Shown one piece after another: positions 15,359 through 23,193 of a stretch of DNA of 38,646 nt (its first letter is position 1; every line of letters begins with the position of its first letter). Position numbers and translations under genes: made by a program. Source of the DNA: an uncultured Collinsella sp. (GTDB lineage: Bacteria; Actinomycetota; Coriobacteriia; Coriobacteriales; Coriobacteriaceae); contig CAKTWE010000011.1 in assembly GCA_934630385.1 (NCBI GenBank), positions 1-38,646 of the forward strand. Reading direction: 5' to 3'. The notes beneath the pieces were generated by a model, which was not told where the DNA came from, did no database searches, and saw nothing but the letters and a program-made list of their open reading frames with translations.

Positions 15359-15539
15359 CGACAATCGATGCCGGGGCAATGCCATGCGACGCCGCCCGCT
15401 CGACCAACGCCGCCAGATGGCCATCGGTTCCGGCGCGCCAAAGACCGGCGATCGCCAGTGCAATCGATAAGAGCGCCAGCGTGACGATGGCATATTCGAC
15501 GGTCGACTGGGCGGAATCCTCGCGCAGGGCACCTTGCAT
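15321..15539 (-). CDS. Small TadE/Flp-like pseudopilin, 72 aa
   Basis: A 72-residue protein that starts at ATG 15537-15539 with GAGGAGGGG 7 nt upstream, one base after the stop of the preceding gene. It opens with REDSAQSTVEYAIVTLALLS, the same processing-site-plus-helix layout as the other pilins here. A short domain rich in Ala follows (VERAASHGIAPASIVDAATG). Its size lies between a Flp pilin and a TadE. It is probably a minor pilin cleaved before the QSTVE segment. Confidence 0.75.
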   Translation of the reverse strand: MQGALREDSAQSTVEYAIVTLALLSIALAIAGLWRAGTDGHLAALVERAASHGIAPASIVDAATGAKDIALY

Positions 15540-15540
15540 C

Positions 15541-16107
15541 TCACGACCCCTCCTCAAGAATTGTCTTTTGTGGAACCAGACGCACCGCACGCAGGCGACA
15601 CGACGCATCACCCTCGTCTGCGGCGACCGTTACCATGTCGACCCATCCGCGGTCATCGCGCACAACGGCACCCCACAGGTTGCCCTTAATGTCGATGTAG
15701 CCGCTCAAGGCAAGATGCGCCGTAGGTATCTCTCGGTAAGCGCGCAGCATGTCTGCGGCCGCCTCTGTCATCGGTCGGTCCTCGGACCATGCAAGCCGCG
15801 CTGCAATGGCGCTGTTCCCAGACGGCTCCGGCACCGTGCCCACCTGGGCATCGAGCGATTGCAAAAACGTCTGCGCCGTGGTGGAAGCACCCCCATCGAC
15901 GGCAGAAGCGTTGTCACCTTGCGCCGCAACGTCCCGGGACGCGATGACGGCAGGGGCCTCGACGCCACCGGAACCACGCCGATGCGCAGCACCAAGCCCC
16001 CACACCACTGCCACGATTGCCACAATCAGACAGGCGAGCACCAGCAACGTACCAGTAGGTCGCCCATGGTCTACAGGCTGTTGATGCCGTCGCTGATCGC
16101 GTTCCAC
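15541..16107 (-). CDS. Membrane-anchored protein of the Tad operon, up to 188 aa
   Basis: I do not recognise this family. There is a single N-terminal membrane helix (TLLVLACLIVAIVAVVWGLG), then a low-complexity Gly/Ala/Ser linker and an extracytoplasmic domain with SGYIDIKGNLWGAVVRDDRG, which looks beta-rich. The longest reading starts at GTG 16105-16107 and would overlap the flp gene by 37 nt. A TTG at 16045-16047, right at the membrane helix, is an alternative; neither has a clear ribosome site. Its place between flp and the pseudopilins suggests a pilus assembly or calibration role. Confidence 0.6.
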   Translation of the reverse strand: MERDQRRHQQPVDHGRPTGTLLVLACLIVAIVAVVWGLGAAHRRGSGGVEAPAVIASRDVAAQGDNASAVDGGASTTAQTFLQSLDAQVGTVPEPSGNSAIAARLAWSEDRPMTEAAADMLRAYREIPTAHLALSGYIDIKGNLWGAVVRDDRGWVDMVTVAADEGDASCRLRAVRLVPQKTILEEGS

Positions 16108-16304
16108 AGCTCTTCGACCTTGCCCTTAAACGCGACGATGGCGATAATCGCGATCACCACCAGCACACCGACCAAGATGGCGTACTCGGTAGTGCCCTGC
16201 GCGCTTTCCTCCAGCAGCAATGCCTTGGCGCTCTGGTGAGCGCGAATTGCCTGGCAGAATGCCCAACTCCGAGCTCTGCTCGCAGCGCCCCTCATCATGT
16301 TCAT
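16071..16304 (-). CDS. flp: Flp-type major pilin
   Basis: A 77-residue prepilin. A basic leader (residues 1-33) ends in LLLEESAQGTTEYAILVGVL, where the Flp family has its processing site and conserved Glu-Tyr pair (E40, Y41 region). The hydrophobic helix VVIAIIAIVAF and a short hydrophilic tail follow. After processing by a TadV/CpaA-type peptidase the ~45-residue product would polymerise into the Tad pilus. The start ATG (16302-16304) has GGAGG 5 nt upstream. It lies 10 nt after tadC. No prepilin peptidase gene is in the window. Confidence 0.85.
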   Translation of the reverse strand: MNMMRGAASRARSWAFCQAIRAHQSAKALLLEESAQGTTEYAILVGVLVVIAIIAIVAFKGKVEELWNAISDGINSL

Positions 16305-16314
16305 ATATTCCTCC

Positions 16315-16956
16315 CTACATCATCCCGCCTGCTCCCAGCAGCGGGCCCAATATGGACAACAGCAGCGCCGGCAGAATAAGCGTGCCCGTGGGAATCAGCA
16401 GCTTGACCGGCGCGCGTTCGATTTCGCGCTCGACTGCGGCACGATGAGCCGCACGTATCTCGCGACCCTGCGCCGCCAGCGTCTCGGCGAGCGGGGCTCC
16501 CAGGGCAAGTGCCTGCCCCACCGTAATGGCAAAGGTCTCGAGCGCCCGCACGTCCAAGTCGTACGCGGCTGCCAGCAGCTCGTCTTCGCGCGTCCCCACG
16601 CCCACCTGCCACGCCATGCATGCCCGCTCGAGCCGAACGGCAAGCACCGACGCGCGGTTGGCACAAAAGACCTCGAGCGCCGCATCAAACGAAAGGCCGG
16701 CGGAGAGCCCCAAGCGCACAACGTCAATCATCTCGGACACATCTCCGAGCGATACCTGCGCCGGGCCACCCGCTCCAAACACACCCTTCATTCGTGTGGT
16801 CAGAGCATCGACCGCCGAGCGGCCCGCGGCAGCAACCAGCACCGCCTCGCGCTTACAAGCTATCGCGATATCACGCACCTCCGCGCGCGCGAAGCCCGTT
16901 GCGACAAAGACGCTCAACGCGCACAGGCAAGCCGCCGCGGCGGCAAGCGCACTCAT
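16315..16956 (-). CDS. tadC: Tad pilus inner-membrane platform protein TadC
   Basis: A 213-residue type II secretion F-domain protein. It opens with a membrane helix (SALAAAAACLCALSVFVATG), then a cytoplasmic helical domain with LGDVSEMIDVVRLGLSAGLS and FAITVGQALALGAPLAETL. It ends in paired membrane helices (LLIPTGTLILPALLLSILGP). The TadC pair of F-domain proteins forms the pilus assembly platform. The start ATG at 16954-16956 overlaps the tadB stop as ATGA, with GGAG close upstream. It is short compared with some TadC proteins because the N-terminal helical region is reduced. Confidence 0.85.
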   Translation of the reverse strand: MSALAAAAACLCALSVFVATGFARAEVRDIAIACKREAVLVAAAGRSAVDALTTRMKGVFGAGGPAQVSLGDVSEMIDVVRLGLSAGLSFDAALEVFCANRASVLAVRLERACMAWQVGVGTREDELLAAAYDLDVRALETFAITVGQALALGAPLAETLAAQGREIRAAHRAAVEREIERAPVKLLIPTGTLILPALLLSILGPLLGAGGMM

Positions 16957-17879
16957 AGCTCCATCCTCATAATGCGGCGGATAACCACCAGCGCGATGAC
17001 ATTGAGGGCCAGGCCCAGCACCACGGCACCGACCCCCGCGGGCGTCGCGAGACCTCGGCGAAAATCGGCGGAAAGCAAGGCCAGCACCGCGCACATTCCC
17101 GCTGGCATCGCGGCGACCATGTGCGCCGACATGCGCGCCTGCGACGTCTTAACGTCCAAACGGCGTTTAAGCTCAATGCGCTCCCCCACCATGCTCGCCG
17201 CCTCGGAGAGCAAACCGGCGAGCGGGGCACCGGTGCGCTGCGAGACCTTGAGTGCCAAGGTGACGAGCGAGAGCCCGGGAGCATCCACGCGAGCCAACAG
17301 ATCATCCAAGGCATCGGTTGCCGAGATACCACATTCAATGGCCGCGGCAACGCGCAAAAACTCGGTATGGACCGGCTCCTGCGCATGAGCGCCCACAAAA
17401 CGCATGCCCTGAGCCAGCGAATGTCCCGAGGCGAGCGACATGGAAAGCGCCGTAAAAGCCTCGGGCATGGCCTCTTCTGCATCATGCCGTTCGCGGCGGC
17501 AATCGAGGGCATCGCGAACGGCGACAACGACGAACGGCACCACAAGCCCCAGGAAAGACCCTATGAGCGATAGCGATACAACGGTCAGCGTAATGCAGCA
17601 AGCACAACTCGATAACAGCAAAAACGACAGACGTGCCGCATCGTCCTCAATGACAAGACCCAAACGGCCTGTAGGAATCAGCGACGTCCACGATCGGGCC
17701 AACCGAGCCAGCAGGTCGCTTTCCACCAAGTCACGAGGCAGCTTTTCCGCCACCGCCTCCAGCGTTTGATGCGCCAATTCCGCCGGCGGGACGCGCGGTA
17801 CACGAGGCTCTGCCCCGCACGCCGTCGCAACGGACAGCCCCGCGAGGCCCCCTACGACGAGGGGCACAGCGATCTCCAT
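16953..17879 (-). CDS. tadB: Tad pilus inner-membrane platform protein TadB
   Basis: A 308-residue type II secretion F-domain protein that works with TadC and the TadA ATPase. There is an N-terminal membrane helix ([18 protein letters not shown]), a hydrophobic central pair (LTVVSLSLIGSFLGLVVPFV), the F-domain with MPEAFTALSMSLASGHSLAQ and VSQRTGAPLAGLL, and a final membrane hairpin near the C-terminus. I chose ATG 17877-17879 because AGGAGGT lies 6 nt upstream. It overlaps tadA by 28 nt and tadC by 4 nt, so the three are tightly coupled. Confidence 0.88.
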   Translation of the reverse strand: MEIAVPLVVGGLAGLSVATACGAEPRVPRVPPAELAHQTLEAVAEKLPRDLVESDLLARLARSWTSLIPTGRLGLVIEDDAARLSFLLLSSCACCITLTVVSLSLIGSFLGLVVPFVVVAVRDALDCRRERHDAEEAMPEAFTALSMSLASGHSLAQGMRFVGAHAQEPVHTEFLRVAAAIECGISATDALDDLLARVDAPGLSLVTLALKVSQRTGAPLAGLLSEAASMVGERIELKRRLDVKTSQARMSAHMVAAMPAGMCAVLALLSADFRRGLATPAGVGAVVLGLALNVIALVVIRRIMRMEL

Positions 17880-19180
17880 TCGTCCACCTCCTCTTGTGTG
17901 AGTGTTCCCGAGCGCAAGCCCTCCGCGATAAACGGCGGCTCGCGGTCGAGCGTCCAAGTGCGTTCGGCGGCATCGAAGGTCACGTAGCGCTCGAGCTCCA
18001 CGCCACCCGTCACGGCGCGACGCACCCCCGAGTACGAGGACACGAAGCGCTTGCCGTCCGCATGGCGCTCGGACATCACGATGCCGTCGAGCGCCATGGC
18101 AATCTGCTCCTCGATCAGCTCACTTGGCAGGTCGATGCCGTAGCGCGCGAGCAGTGTCAGGCGCACCACCGTCTCCTGCTCGGTTCCCGCATGAAGCGTG
18201 GTGAGCGACCCATCGTGGCCGGTATTCATGGCCTGCAGCATGTCGCAGCATTCCGCGCCGCGCACCTCGCCCACCACAATGCGGTCGGGACGCATGCGCA
18301 GGGCATTGGTCACCAGGTCGCGAATCGTCACTGCGCCCTCGCCCTCGATTGAGGCTTCGCGAGCCTCCAGACGCACCACATGCGGATGATGCGCAAACTT
18401 GAGCTCGGCGGAATCCTCGATCGTCACAATGCGCTCGCCGGTGGAAATCTCGCACGACAGCGCATTGAGCAGCGTCGTCTTGCCCGACCCCGTACCGCCC
18501 GCGACAGCCAAATCCTGCCGCAGCGACACCGCGCACGACAGCAGCTGCGCATACCAAAGCGGCAGCGACCCCAGCCCCACAAGCTCGTCCAGCGAACAAA
18601 TGCGGTCGGAGAACTTGCGGATGGTGAGGATCGGCCCGTCGATCGCCACGGGCGGGATCACCGCGTTGACGCGATATCCCGTCTTGAGGCGCGCGTTGAC
18701 GATAGGGCTGCGCTCGTCGATGCGACGGCCGAGCGGAGAGATGATGCGGTCGATGAGCACGCGAATCTGCTCATCGTCGTCAAAGGCATGCTCGATGGGA
18801 TACAGGACACCGCCACGCTCAAAGAAAGCAGAGCGGCAGCCGTTAATCATGATCTCGGTGACGGTATCGTCTTCGATGAGCGGCTGCAATGGCCCAAGCC
18901 CCACCACGTCGTCCAGAATTTCGTCGATGATGGTCTCGCGCTCGGGCGCCGCCAGGTCGGTCGACTCCTCCACATTGAGCGCCGCCTCCACCGCCGGGCG
19001 CAGCTCCGTACGGGCGAGCACCGGGTCGATGTAGGCACTGATGCGCGCCACTTCGCCGTATCCCATGCGATCCATCACGGCGCGCTTGGTACGACGCTTG
19101 ATCGCGCGATGACGGCCCGCGTCGATGGGCGCTGCCGCCGCGGCTGCACCGGCAGCCTTAATCCTTGTCTGCAGGCTCAT
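17852..19180 (-). CDS. tadA: Tad pilus assembly ATPase TadA/CpaF
   Basis: Secretion ATPase of 442 residues that powers Tad pilus assembly on the cytoplasmic face. The N-terminal domain has [20 protein letters not shown], characteristic of CpaF. The Walker A motif is [16 protein letters not shown], the Walker B region is [16 protein letters not shown], and the histidine box is [15 protein letters not shown]. The ATG (19178-19180) overlaps the tadZ stop as ATGA. No start further upstream is needed. Next to tadZ, tadB and tadC it forms the core assembly machine. Confidence 0.95.
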   Translation of the reverse strand: MSLQTRIKAAGAAAAAAPIDAGRHRAIKRRTKRAVMDRMGYGEVARISAYIDPVLARTELRPAVEAALNVEESTDLAAPERETIIDEILDDVVGLGPLQPLIEDDTVTEIMINGCRSAFFERGGVLYPIEHAFDDDEQIRVLIDRIISPLGRRIDERSPIVNARLKTGYRVNAVIPPVAIDGPILTIRKFSDRICSLDELVGLGSLPLWYAQLLSCAVSLRQDLAVAGGTGSGKTTLLNALSCEISTGERIVTIEDSAELKFAHHPHVVRLEAREASIEGEGAVTIRDLVTNALRMRPDRIVVGEVRGAECCDMLQAMNTGHDGSLTTLHAGTEQETVVRLTLLARYGIDLPSELIEEQIAMALDGIVMSERHADGKRFVSSYSGVRRAVTGGVELERYVTFDAAERTWTLDREPPFIAEGLRSGTLTQEEVDEWRSLCPSS

Positions 19181-20847
19181 CGCGGATCACCCTCGCGTGA
19201 CCACGGCAGGCGAATGCGCGGACGCTCGGTGCGCATTGCACGGTCGTTGACCACATCGCTCCACGGGCCGACGACACAGCCAAGCTCCACAAGCATCTCG
19301 CGCGTGGCCTCACGCACGCTCATAGCAAAGGCGCTCGTTTGGCCTATCGCCTCATCGGCACGGCCAAATGCCATAAGCGAAGCCAGGTCCTGACCACCAT
19401 CGGCGATGCGAATTTTAGAGCTGAGCGCGCATGCGATCTCAAAACGCATGGCGACATCCTCGTCGGCACCGCGCGCACCAAACCGGTTGAACACGGCGCT
19501 CATGCGCGTGCGCGGCACGCCCACACGGCTTGCCAGCTCAATAACACGCGCCGCAGAGCTCGCGGACGACACCGCCGCATCGCCCACTATCAGGCAGCGA
19601 TCGCTTGCCGCCACGGCGGCGGCAACAGCATCGCCCCAAAAAACCGAGGTATCGACAAAGACCACGTCGGACTCTCGCCGCAAAATAGCAAGCAAGAGTT
19701 CCACGGGGCGGGCCATGAGCTCGGCCTGTTCAGGAGCTGCAACGGGGCCCCAAAGCGTAACGCCCGGAGCCACGCGCATGGAAGCGGCAACCACGTCGGG
19801 CTCTGCCAGCGCGCCCGCGGCAGACGGCTCAATCAGACCCGCCATATCGCGCGGAGCGTCGGCGCCCAGCAGGTCGTAGAGGTTTCCAAACATCAGATCC
19901 AAGTCGAGCACGGCGGCGCGCAGGCCCAGCAGCGAGGCCGCGTGCGCCATGGTGGCGACAATTGTCGATTTGCCGCAGCCACCCGAACCCGAAACGGCAC
20001 AAATGACCGGCGCACGATGCGAAGACGCCGCAGAGTCGGCGGGCACCACGGAGGCGGGGGCTGCAGTCGTCGGGGGAAGCGTACCCGTCTCCCCCGCCGC
20101 AACCGCCTGCTGTGCCCAAGCCGGCATGGCGGGCGGCCCTGTCGGCACGGCCGAATCGGCAGGCGCAGGACGTGCGGGCGGCACCGCCTGCGCGGGTGGC
20201 ACCCCGCCAAATGAGCCCTCACCCGCGGCAAAGCCCTCGACCTCATCGAGTCCGTCTGCCAGGCTTACACCGTGCACGTACCCCATATCCATTGCCAGAG
20301 GGTCATCACCATACGGCGCTGTCACTCCGGTCTCATCGTATGCAAGGGGGTCCCGGGGACGCCGACCATGCTCGGCTTCCGCTTTTCCACAATCATCAAC
20401 ACGCGGGCCTCCTGTAGCGCGAGGCGCCCCGGTTTCCCTATCAACAAAAGCATCGGGTTCGATCGGCAAAAGCCGATCGGGATCGGCCGCTCCCTCACCC
20501 GCGCGCCCGTTGCCGCATATACCGTGCGCGGCGATGACCTCGGTCGCCCCCGCACGAAACAGTCCTTCGATATCCGACGGATCGAGCGCTTCTATCAACA
20601 CGACCACGCGCCCCACACGGCCCTCTGACGTCAGACGCGCAACCGTCGTCCGCACATCGGCAGGCGCAAACGGCGCCGCCGCGATCATGGCCGCCCCGCG
20701 GCGCGAAGGAAACGCGCGCGCCATGGCCACCAGGCCATCCAAGTCGCCGACACGCAGCACCTGCGCACCCGCATCACGGCTCTCGACCTCACGCTGTAGC
20801 AGCCCGTAATCGCCACACGCGCAACACGCAAGCCAGATCGCCTTCAT
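19177..20847 (-). CDS. tadZ: TadZ/CpaE-like ParA-family localisation ATPase
   Basis: A 556-residue protein with an N-terminal receiver-like domain lacking obvious phospho-acceptor chemistry. A long Pro/Ala/Gly-rich linker (about residues 130-280) and a C-terminal MinD/ParA-type ATPase follow. The deviant Walker A is VSGSGGCGKSTIVATMA and the switch region includes VVFVDTSVFWGD. TadZ-type proteins place the pilus machine at a cell site. The ATG at 20845-20847 shares one base with the cpaB stop; a GTG one codon earlier is also possible, and both follow GGAGG. The linker is unusually long for the family. Confidence 0.88.
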   Translation of the reverse strand: MKAIWLACCACGDYGLLQREVESRDAGAQVLRVGDLDGLVAMARAFPSRRGAAMIAAAPFAPADVRTTVARLTSEGRVGRVVVLIEALDPSDIEGLFRAGATEVIAAHGICGNGRAGEGAADPDRLLPIEPDAFVDRETGAPRATGGPRVDDCGKAEAEHGRRPRDPLAYDETGVTAPYGDDPLAMDMGYVHGVSLADGLDEVEGFAAGEGSFGGVPPAQAVPPARPAPADSAVPTGPPAMPAWAQQAVAAGETGTLPPTTAAPASVVPADSAASSHRAPVICAVSGSGGCGKSTIVATMAHAASLLGLRAAVLDLDLMFGNLYDLLGADAPRDMAGLIEPSAAGALAEPDVVAASMRVAPGVTLWGPVAAPEQAELMARPVELLLAILRRESDVVFVDTSVFWGDAVAAAVAASDRCLIVGDAAVSSASSAARVIELASRVGVPRTRMSAVFNRFGARGADEDVAMRFEIACALSSKIRIADGGQDLASLMAFGRADEAIGQTSAFAMSVREATREMLVELGCVVGPWSDVVNDRAMRTERPRIRLPWSREGDPR

Positions 20848-21506
20848 CACTCGTCGCCTCCGCTCCGTTTGCCGCGCGCCGTGGCAGGGATCGTCAGGCT
20901 GATCGTTCCCTTGCCCGAGGCACCCAGCAACTCCTTGACATCATCAGGGTCCGCCGCCAGCGTCACCCACTCGATCTTGCCTTCGCGCGAGGTGCCTGCT
21001 TCCTCGCTGGTATCAATGACACCCGCGCCGCACAAACGATCGGTCACGCCGTCCTTTTGTACGTATACGTCCACATAGCTCCCGACGCCTGTAGCGCCGC
21101 CCACCGAATGCTCGGCATCGACCGCCACCGAAACGGCAACCTTGTCCTTAGGCACCTCGAGCGTGTGGTTCTCGGCCTTGGTGTAGACATCGCAGACCAC
21201 GGCGTTTTTGGGAATGCGCGAGGTCGTTACGTCGCCGCGCACCTGGCGCAGCTCGGTCGCCGCGTCGCGCGGCAACAGGCTCGTCAACCACTCCTGGGTT
21301 ATGACGTTGGTTTCGTCGAGCGTCTCACCGGCGTCGATATCGCGTGCCGCGACGCATACTTCGACGCGGTCGCCGCCGTATTTTGCCAACGTCTCGGCCT
21401 GGGCCTGATCGGCCTGCGAGCGAATCGACGACCCGTAAGCCATGCAAAGAGCCGCGGCAAGCACGCCCGTGGCCAGACTGATGGCGATGCGCTTGCTCTT
21501 GTTCAC
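20847..21506 (-). CDS. cpaB: CpaB/RcpC-like SAF-domain pilus protein
   Basis: A 219-residue protein with an N-terminal membrane helix (ISLATGVLAAALCMAYGSS), then the SAF-type segment VEVCVAARDIDAGETLDETN. The RcpC/CpaB domain follows, with TLEVPKDKVAVSVAVDAEHS and VGSYVDVYVQKDG. It is the first gene of the Tad operon. I chose GTG 21504-21506 (GTGAACAAGAGC) because AGAGGAG lies 5 nt upstream; the ATG five codons earlier has no ribosome site. In diderms CpaB helps the outer-membrane secretin; here, in a monoderm with no secretin visible, it probably acts in the cell envelope. Confidence 0.85.
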   Translation of the reverse strand: MNKSKRIAISLATGVLAAALCMAYGSSIRSQADQAQAETLAKYGGDRVEVCVAARDIDAGETLDETNVITQEWLTSLLPRDAATELRQVRGDVTTSRIPKNAVVCDVYTKAENHTLEVPKDKVAVSVAVDAEHSVGGATGVGSYVDVYVQKDGVTDRLCGAGVIDTSEEAGTSREGKIEWVTLAADPDDVKELLGASGKGTISLTIPATARGKRSGGDE

Positions 21507-21544
21507 GGCCGCTCCTCTCATGGCAGTGGCGGGCGAATGCCCAT

Positions 21545-21690
21545 ACCACCATTGTCTGGGCGACCAAGACGTAAAACGACGCGACGGCGATCCCGGGTTT
21601 CACGGTCAAACCAATCGCCGACCAAAAACTGACCAAGCCGTCAAGTTCGCGGCAAGGTTTTGGTCAGCACGTCACCAAAACGCATGTTTC
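21545..21690 (-). promoter_or_regulatory. Upstream region of the Tad operon with repeated TTGGTC motifs
   Basis: Four copies of GACCAA/TTGGTC occur within about 105 bp (21562-21567, 21620-21625, 21631-21636, 21660-21665). Two inverted repeats include them: TGACCAA (21630-21636) with TTGGTCA (21660-21666), and GTTTTGGT (21657-21664) with ACCAAAAC (21674-21681). The region precedes cpaB and follows the rsgA terminator. It looks like an operator array for the pilus operon; the exact promoter is unclear. Confidence 0.4.
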
Positions 21691-21705
21691 GAAGCATTTC
21701 GATAA

Positions 21706-21740
21706 CAAAAAGCCGCCTCCCAAGCAGTTAGGAGACGGCT
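21706..21740 (-). terminator. Terminator of rsgA
   Basis: On the minus strand a 10-position stem AGCCGTCTCC/GGAGGCGGCT (21731-21740 with 21711-21720, one mismatch) is followed by TTTTTG. It lies 17 nt past the rsgA stop. Confidence 0.8.
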
Positions 21741-21757
21741 GTCATAGGAAAAATCAA

Positions 21758-22942
21758 TTACAGATGAACATCGGGATCGAGCATTTGGGCACTCACGCGC
21801 ATGGATGACGCCAAGTTTTGGAACGTCTCCAGGCGCAGGCTGTCGATCTGTCCCGCATCCTCGGCCTCGCGAACGGCACAACCCGGCTCATGGGTGTGCG
21901 TGCAATCGCCAAACCGACACGCGCGCGACGCCTCGATGATCTCGGGAAACGCGCGAGCCAACCCCCGTTCGTGGCCCACAAGCGGTAGGCTCCGCAGGCC
22001 CGGCGCATCGGCGATCACGCCGGCGTCGCCCGGCAGCGCCACCATCACACGCGCGACGGTAGTGTGACGGCCCTGGTCATCGCGCTCGCGCACACCGCCG
22101 GTAGCCAGGGCGTCGTGGCCCAACAACGCGTTGAGCAGCGTCGACTTGCCGGCACCCGACTCGCCCAAAATCATGGCACAGCTCCCGGCGGGCACGCAGG
22201 CGCGCACTTCGTCTAAGCCGCGGCCCTCGGCAGAAGACGTCACGATCACGCGCGCGTCCGAGCCAACCAAGCGATGCACACGATCCAGGTCGCGCTCGAG
22301 CTCCTTGGCTTCGCAGCGGTCGGCCTTGGTGAGTACCACCACCGGCTCGGCATCGCAGTCGAGCGCCAACACCAGCGAGCGTGCCACGCGGTCGAGCAGC
22401 ACCTCGCCGGCACCGAGCGCCTGCACGATCAGCACGCTATCTACGTTGGAGCAGAGCACCTGACGCTCGCCACGGGCACGGCCACGCCAACGCTCAAAGC
22501 TCGTACGGCGTGGCAGCACGCACTCGATCACGCCCATGTCGTGGCCGGGCGCACGGCGCACCGCCACGCGATCGCCCACGGCCGGCAGCAGGACCTCGTC
22601 CTCGCCGCGCGACTTGGCAAATCCTACGGCATGCTCGGCGCGGAACGTATCAGTGGCAGTCGCCACCAGCGGAAACCCACGGTCCAGGCGCACCACGGCG
22701 CCCAGCTGCATCTGCTCTGATTCCTCGGCTTGCGCGCAAAAATCATCGAAGGCTGCCTGTTGGGCGACATCGACCGGCAGATCGTCGAACGCCGGAACAT
22801 CCTGCAACGCATCGAGCCCCGGCACGCTCGCCAACAACTCCTCGGCAGACGTGGGGGCTTCGGTCGCAAGCTTCCGACGACGATCACGCTTAGCCCGCGC
22901 CCCCGTCGTCTTTTTCTTCGCCTTAGCCTTAGCCTTAGCCAC
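21758..22942 (-). CDS. rsgA: Ribosome small-subunit-dependent GTPase RsgA
   Basis: Circularly permuted GTPase that matures the 30S subunit. The protein has 394 residues. A basic Lys/Ala N-terminal tail and an OB-fold region come first. The permuted motifs follow in order: G4 VVLTKADRC, G5 TSSAEGRG, G1 GESGAGKSTLLNALLG and G3 DAPGLRSL. The C-terminal zinc site is CRFGDCTHTHEPGC. I chose GTG 22940-22942 (VAKAKAKAKK) because GGGAGG lies 5 nt upstream; the longer frame runs through the hairpin at 22992-23027. The extended tail before the OB-fold is longer than in Escherichia coli or Bacillus RsgA. Confidence 0.94.
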   Translation of the reverse strand: MAKAKAKAKKKTTGARAKRDRRRKLATEAPTSAEELLASVPGLDALQDVPAFDDLPVDVAQQAAFDDFCAQAEESEQMQLGAVVRLDRGFPLVATATDTFRAEHAVGFAKSRGEDEVLLPAVGDRVAVRRAPGHDMGVIECVLPRRTSFERWRGRARGERQVLCSNVDSVLIVQALGAGEVLLDRVARSLVLALDCDAEPVVVLTKADRCEAKELERDLDRVHRLVGSDARVIVTSSAEGRGLDEVRACVPAGSCAMILGESGAGKSTLLNALLGHDALATGGVRERDDQGRHTTVARVMVALPGDAGVIADAPGLRSLPLVGHERGLARAFPEIIEASRACRFGDCTHTHEPGCAVREAEDAGQIDSLRLETFQNLASSMRVSAQMLDPDVHL

Positions 22943-22991
22943 AAACGCCTCCCAGCACCCAAAATCACAACTGAGCAGGTATTTTACCCAC

Positions 22992-23027
22992 AAAAAAGAG
23001 TCGGTCGAGCAAACGCTCGACCGACTC
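22992..23027 (-). terminator. Terminator downstream of the ATPase / upstream of rsgA
   Basis: A 13-bp perfect stem GAGTCGGTCGAGC/GCTCGACCGACTC (22998-23010 with 23015-23027) with a 4-nt loop, followed on the minus strand by TTTTTTG. It closes the ATPase transcript after the nested hairpin at 23088-23182. Confidence 0.9.
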
Positions 23028-23087
23028 ACATACTTTCCCTCAGCCCTTTATCATCCGCGCGGGAGAAAAGCCAGCAAGGATACCGCA

Positions 23088-23182
23088 GGGCCCGCCCGCC
23101 GGGAGGGGTTTCCTAAGGGCACATCCCGCAGCCGCAAAGCGGCGAGGACGTGCCCGTGGAAACCCCGCAGGCGGTCGGGCCC
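23088..23182 (-). ncRNA. Nested three-tier hairpin element, copy A (3' of the ATPase gene)
   Basis: Starts 11 nt past the ATPase stop codon. Stems: outer 13 positions (23088-23100 with 23170-23182, one mismatch), second GGGGTTTCC/GGAAACCCC (23105-23113 with 23158-23166), third GGGCAC/GTGCCC (23117-23122 with 23150-23155), and apical GCCGC-aaa-GCGGC (23131-23143), with TCC/GGA pairing just below it. The same fold occurs at 33129-33223 with different but matched stem bases. It may be a 3'-UTR RNA structure or a REP-like palindrome; the actual terminator lies further on. Confidence 0.7.
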
Positions 23183-23193
23183 GGACAGGAACG

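Noticed and set aside
23088-23182. Reading the nested hairpin as the ATPase terminator
   Set aside because: It has no T-run after the stem, and a textbook terminator follows at 22992-23027.
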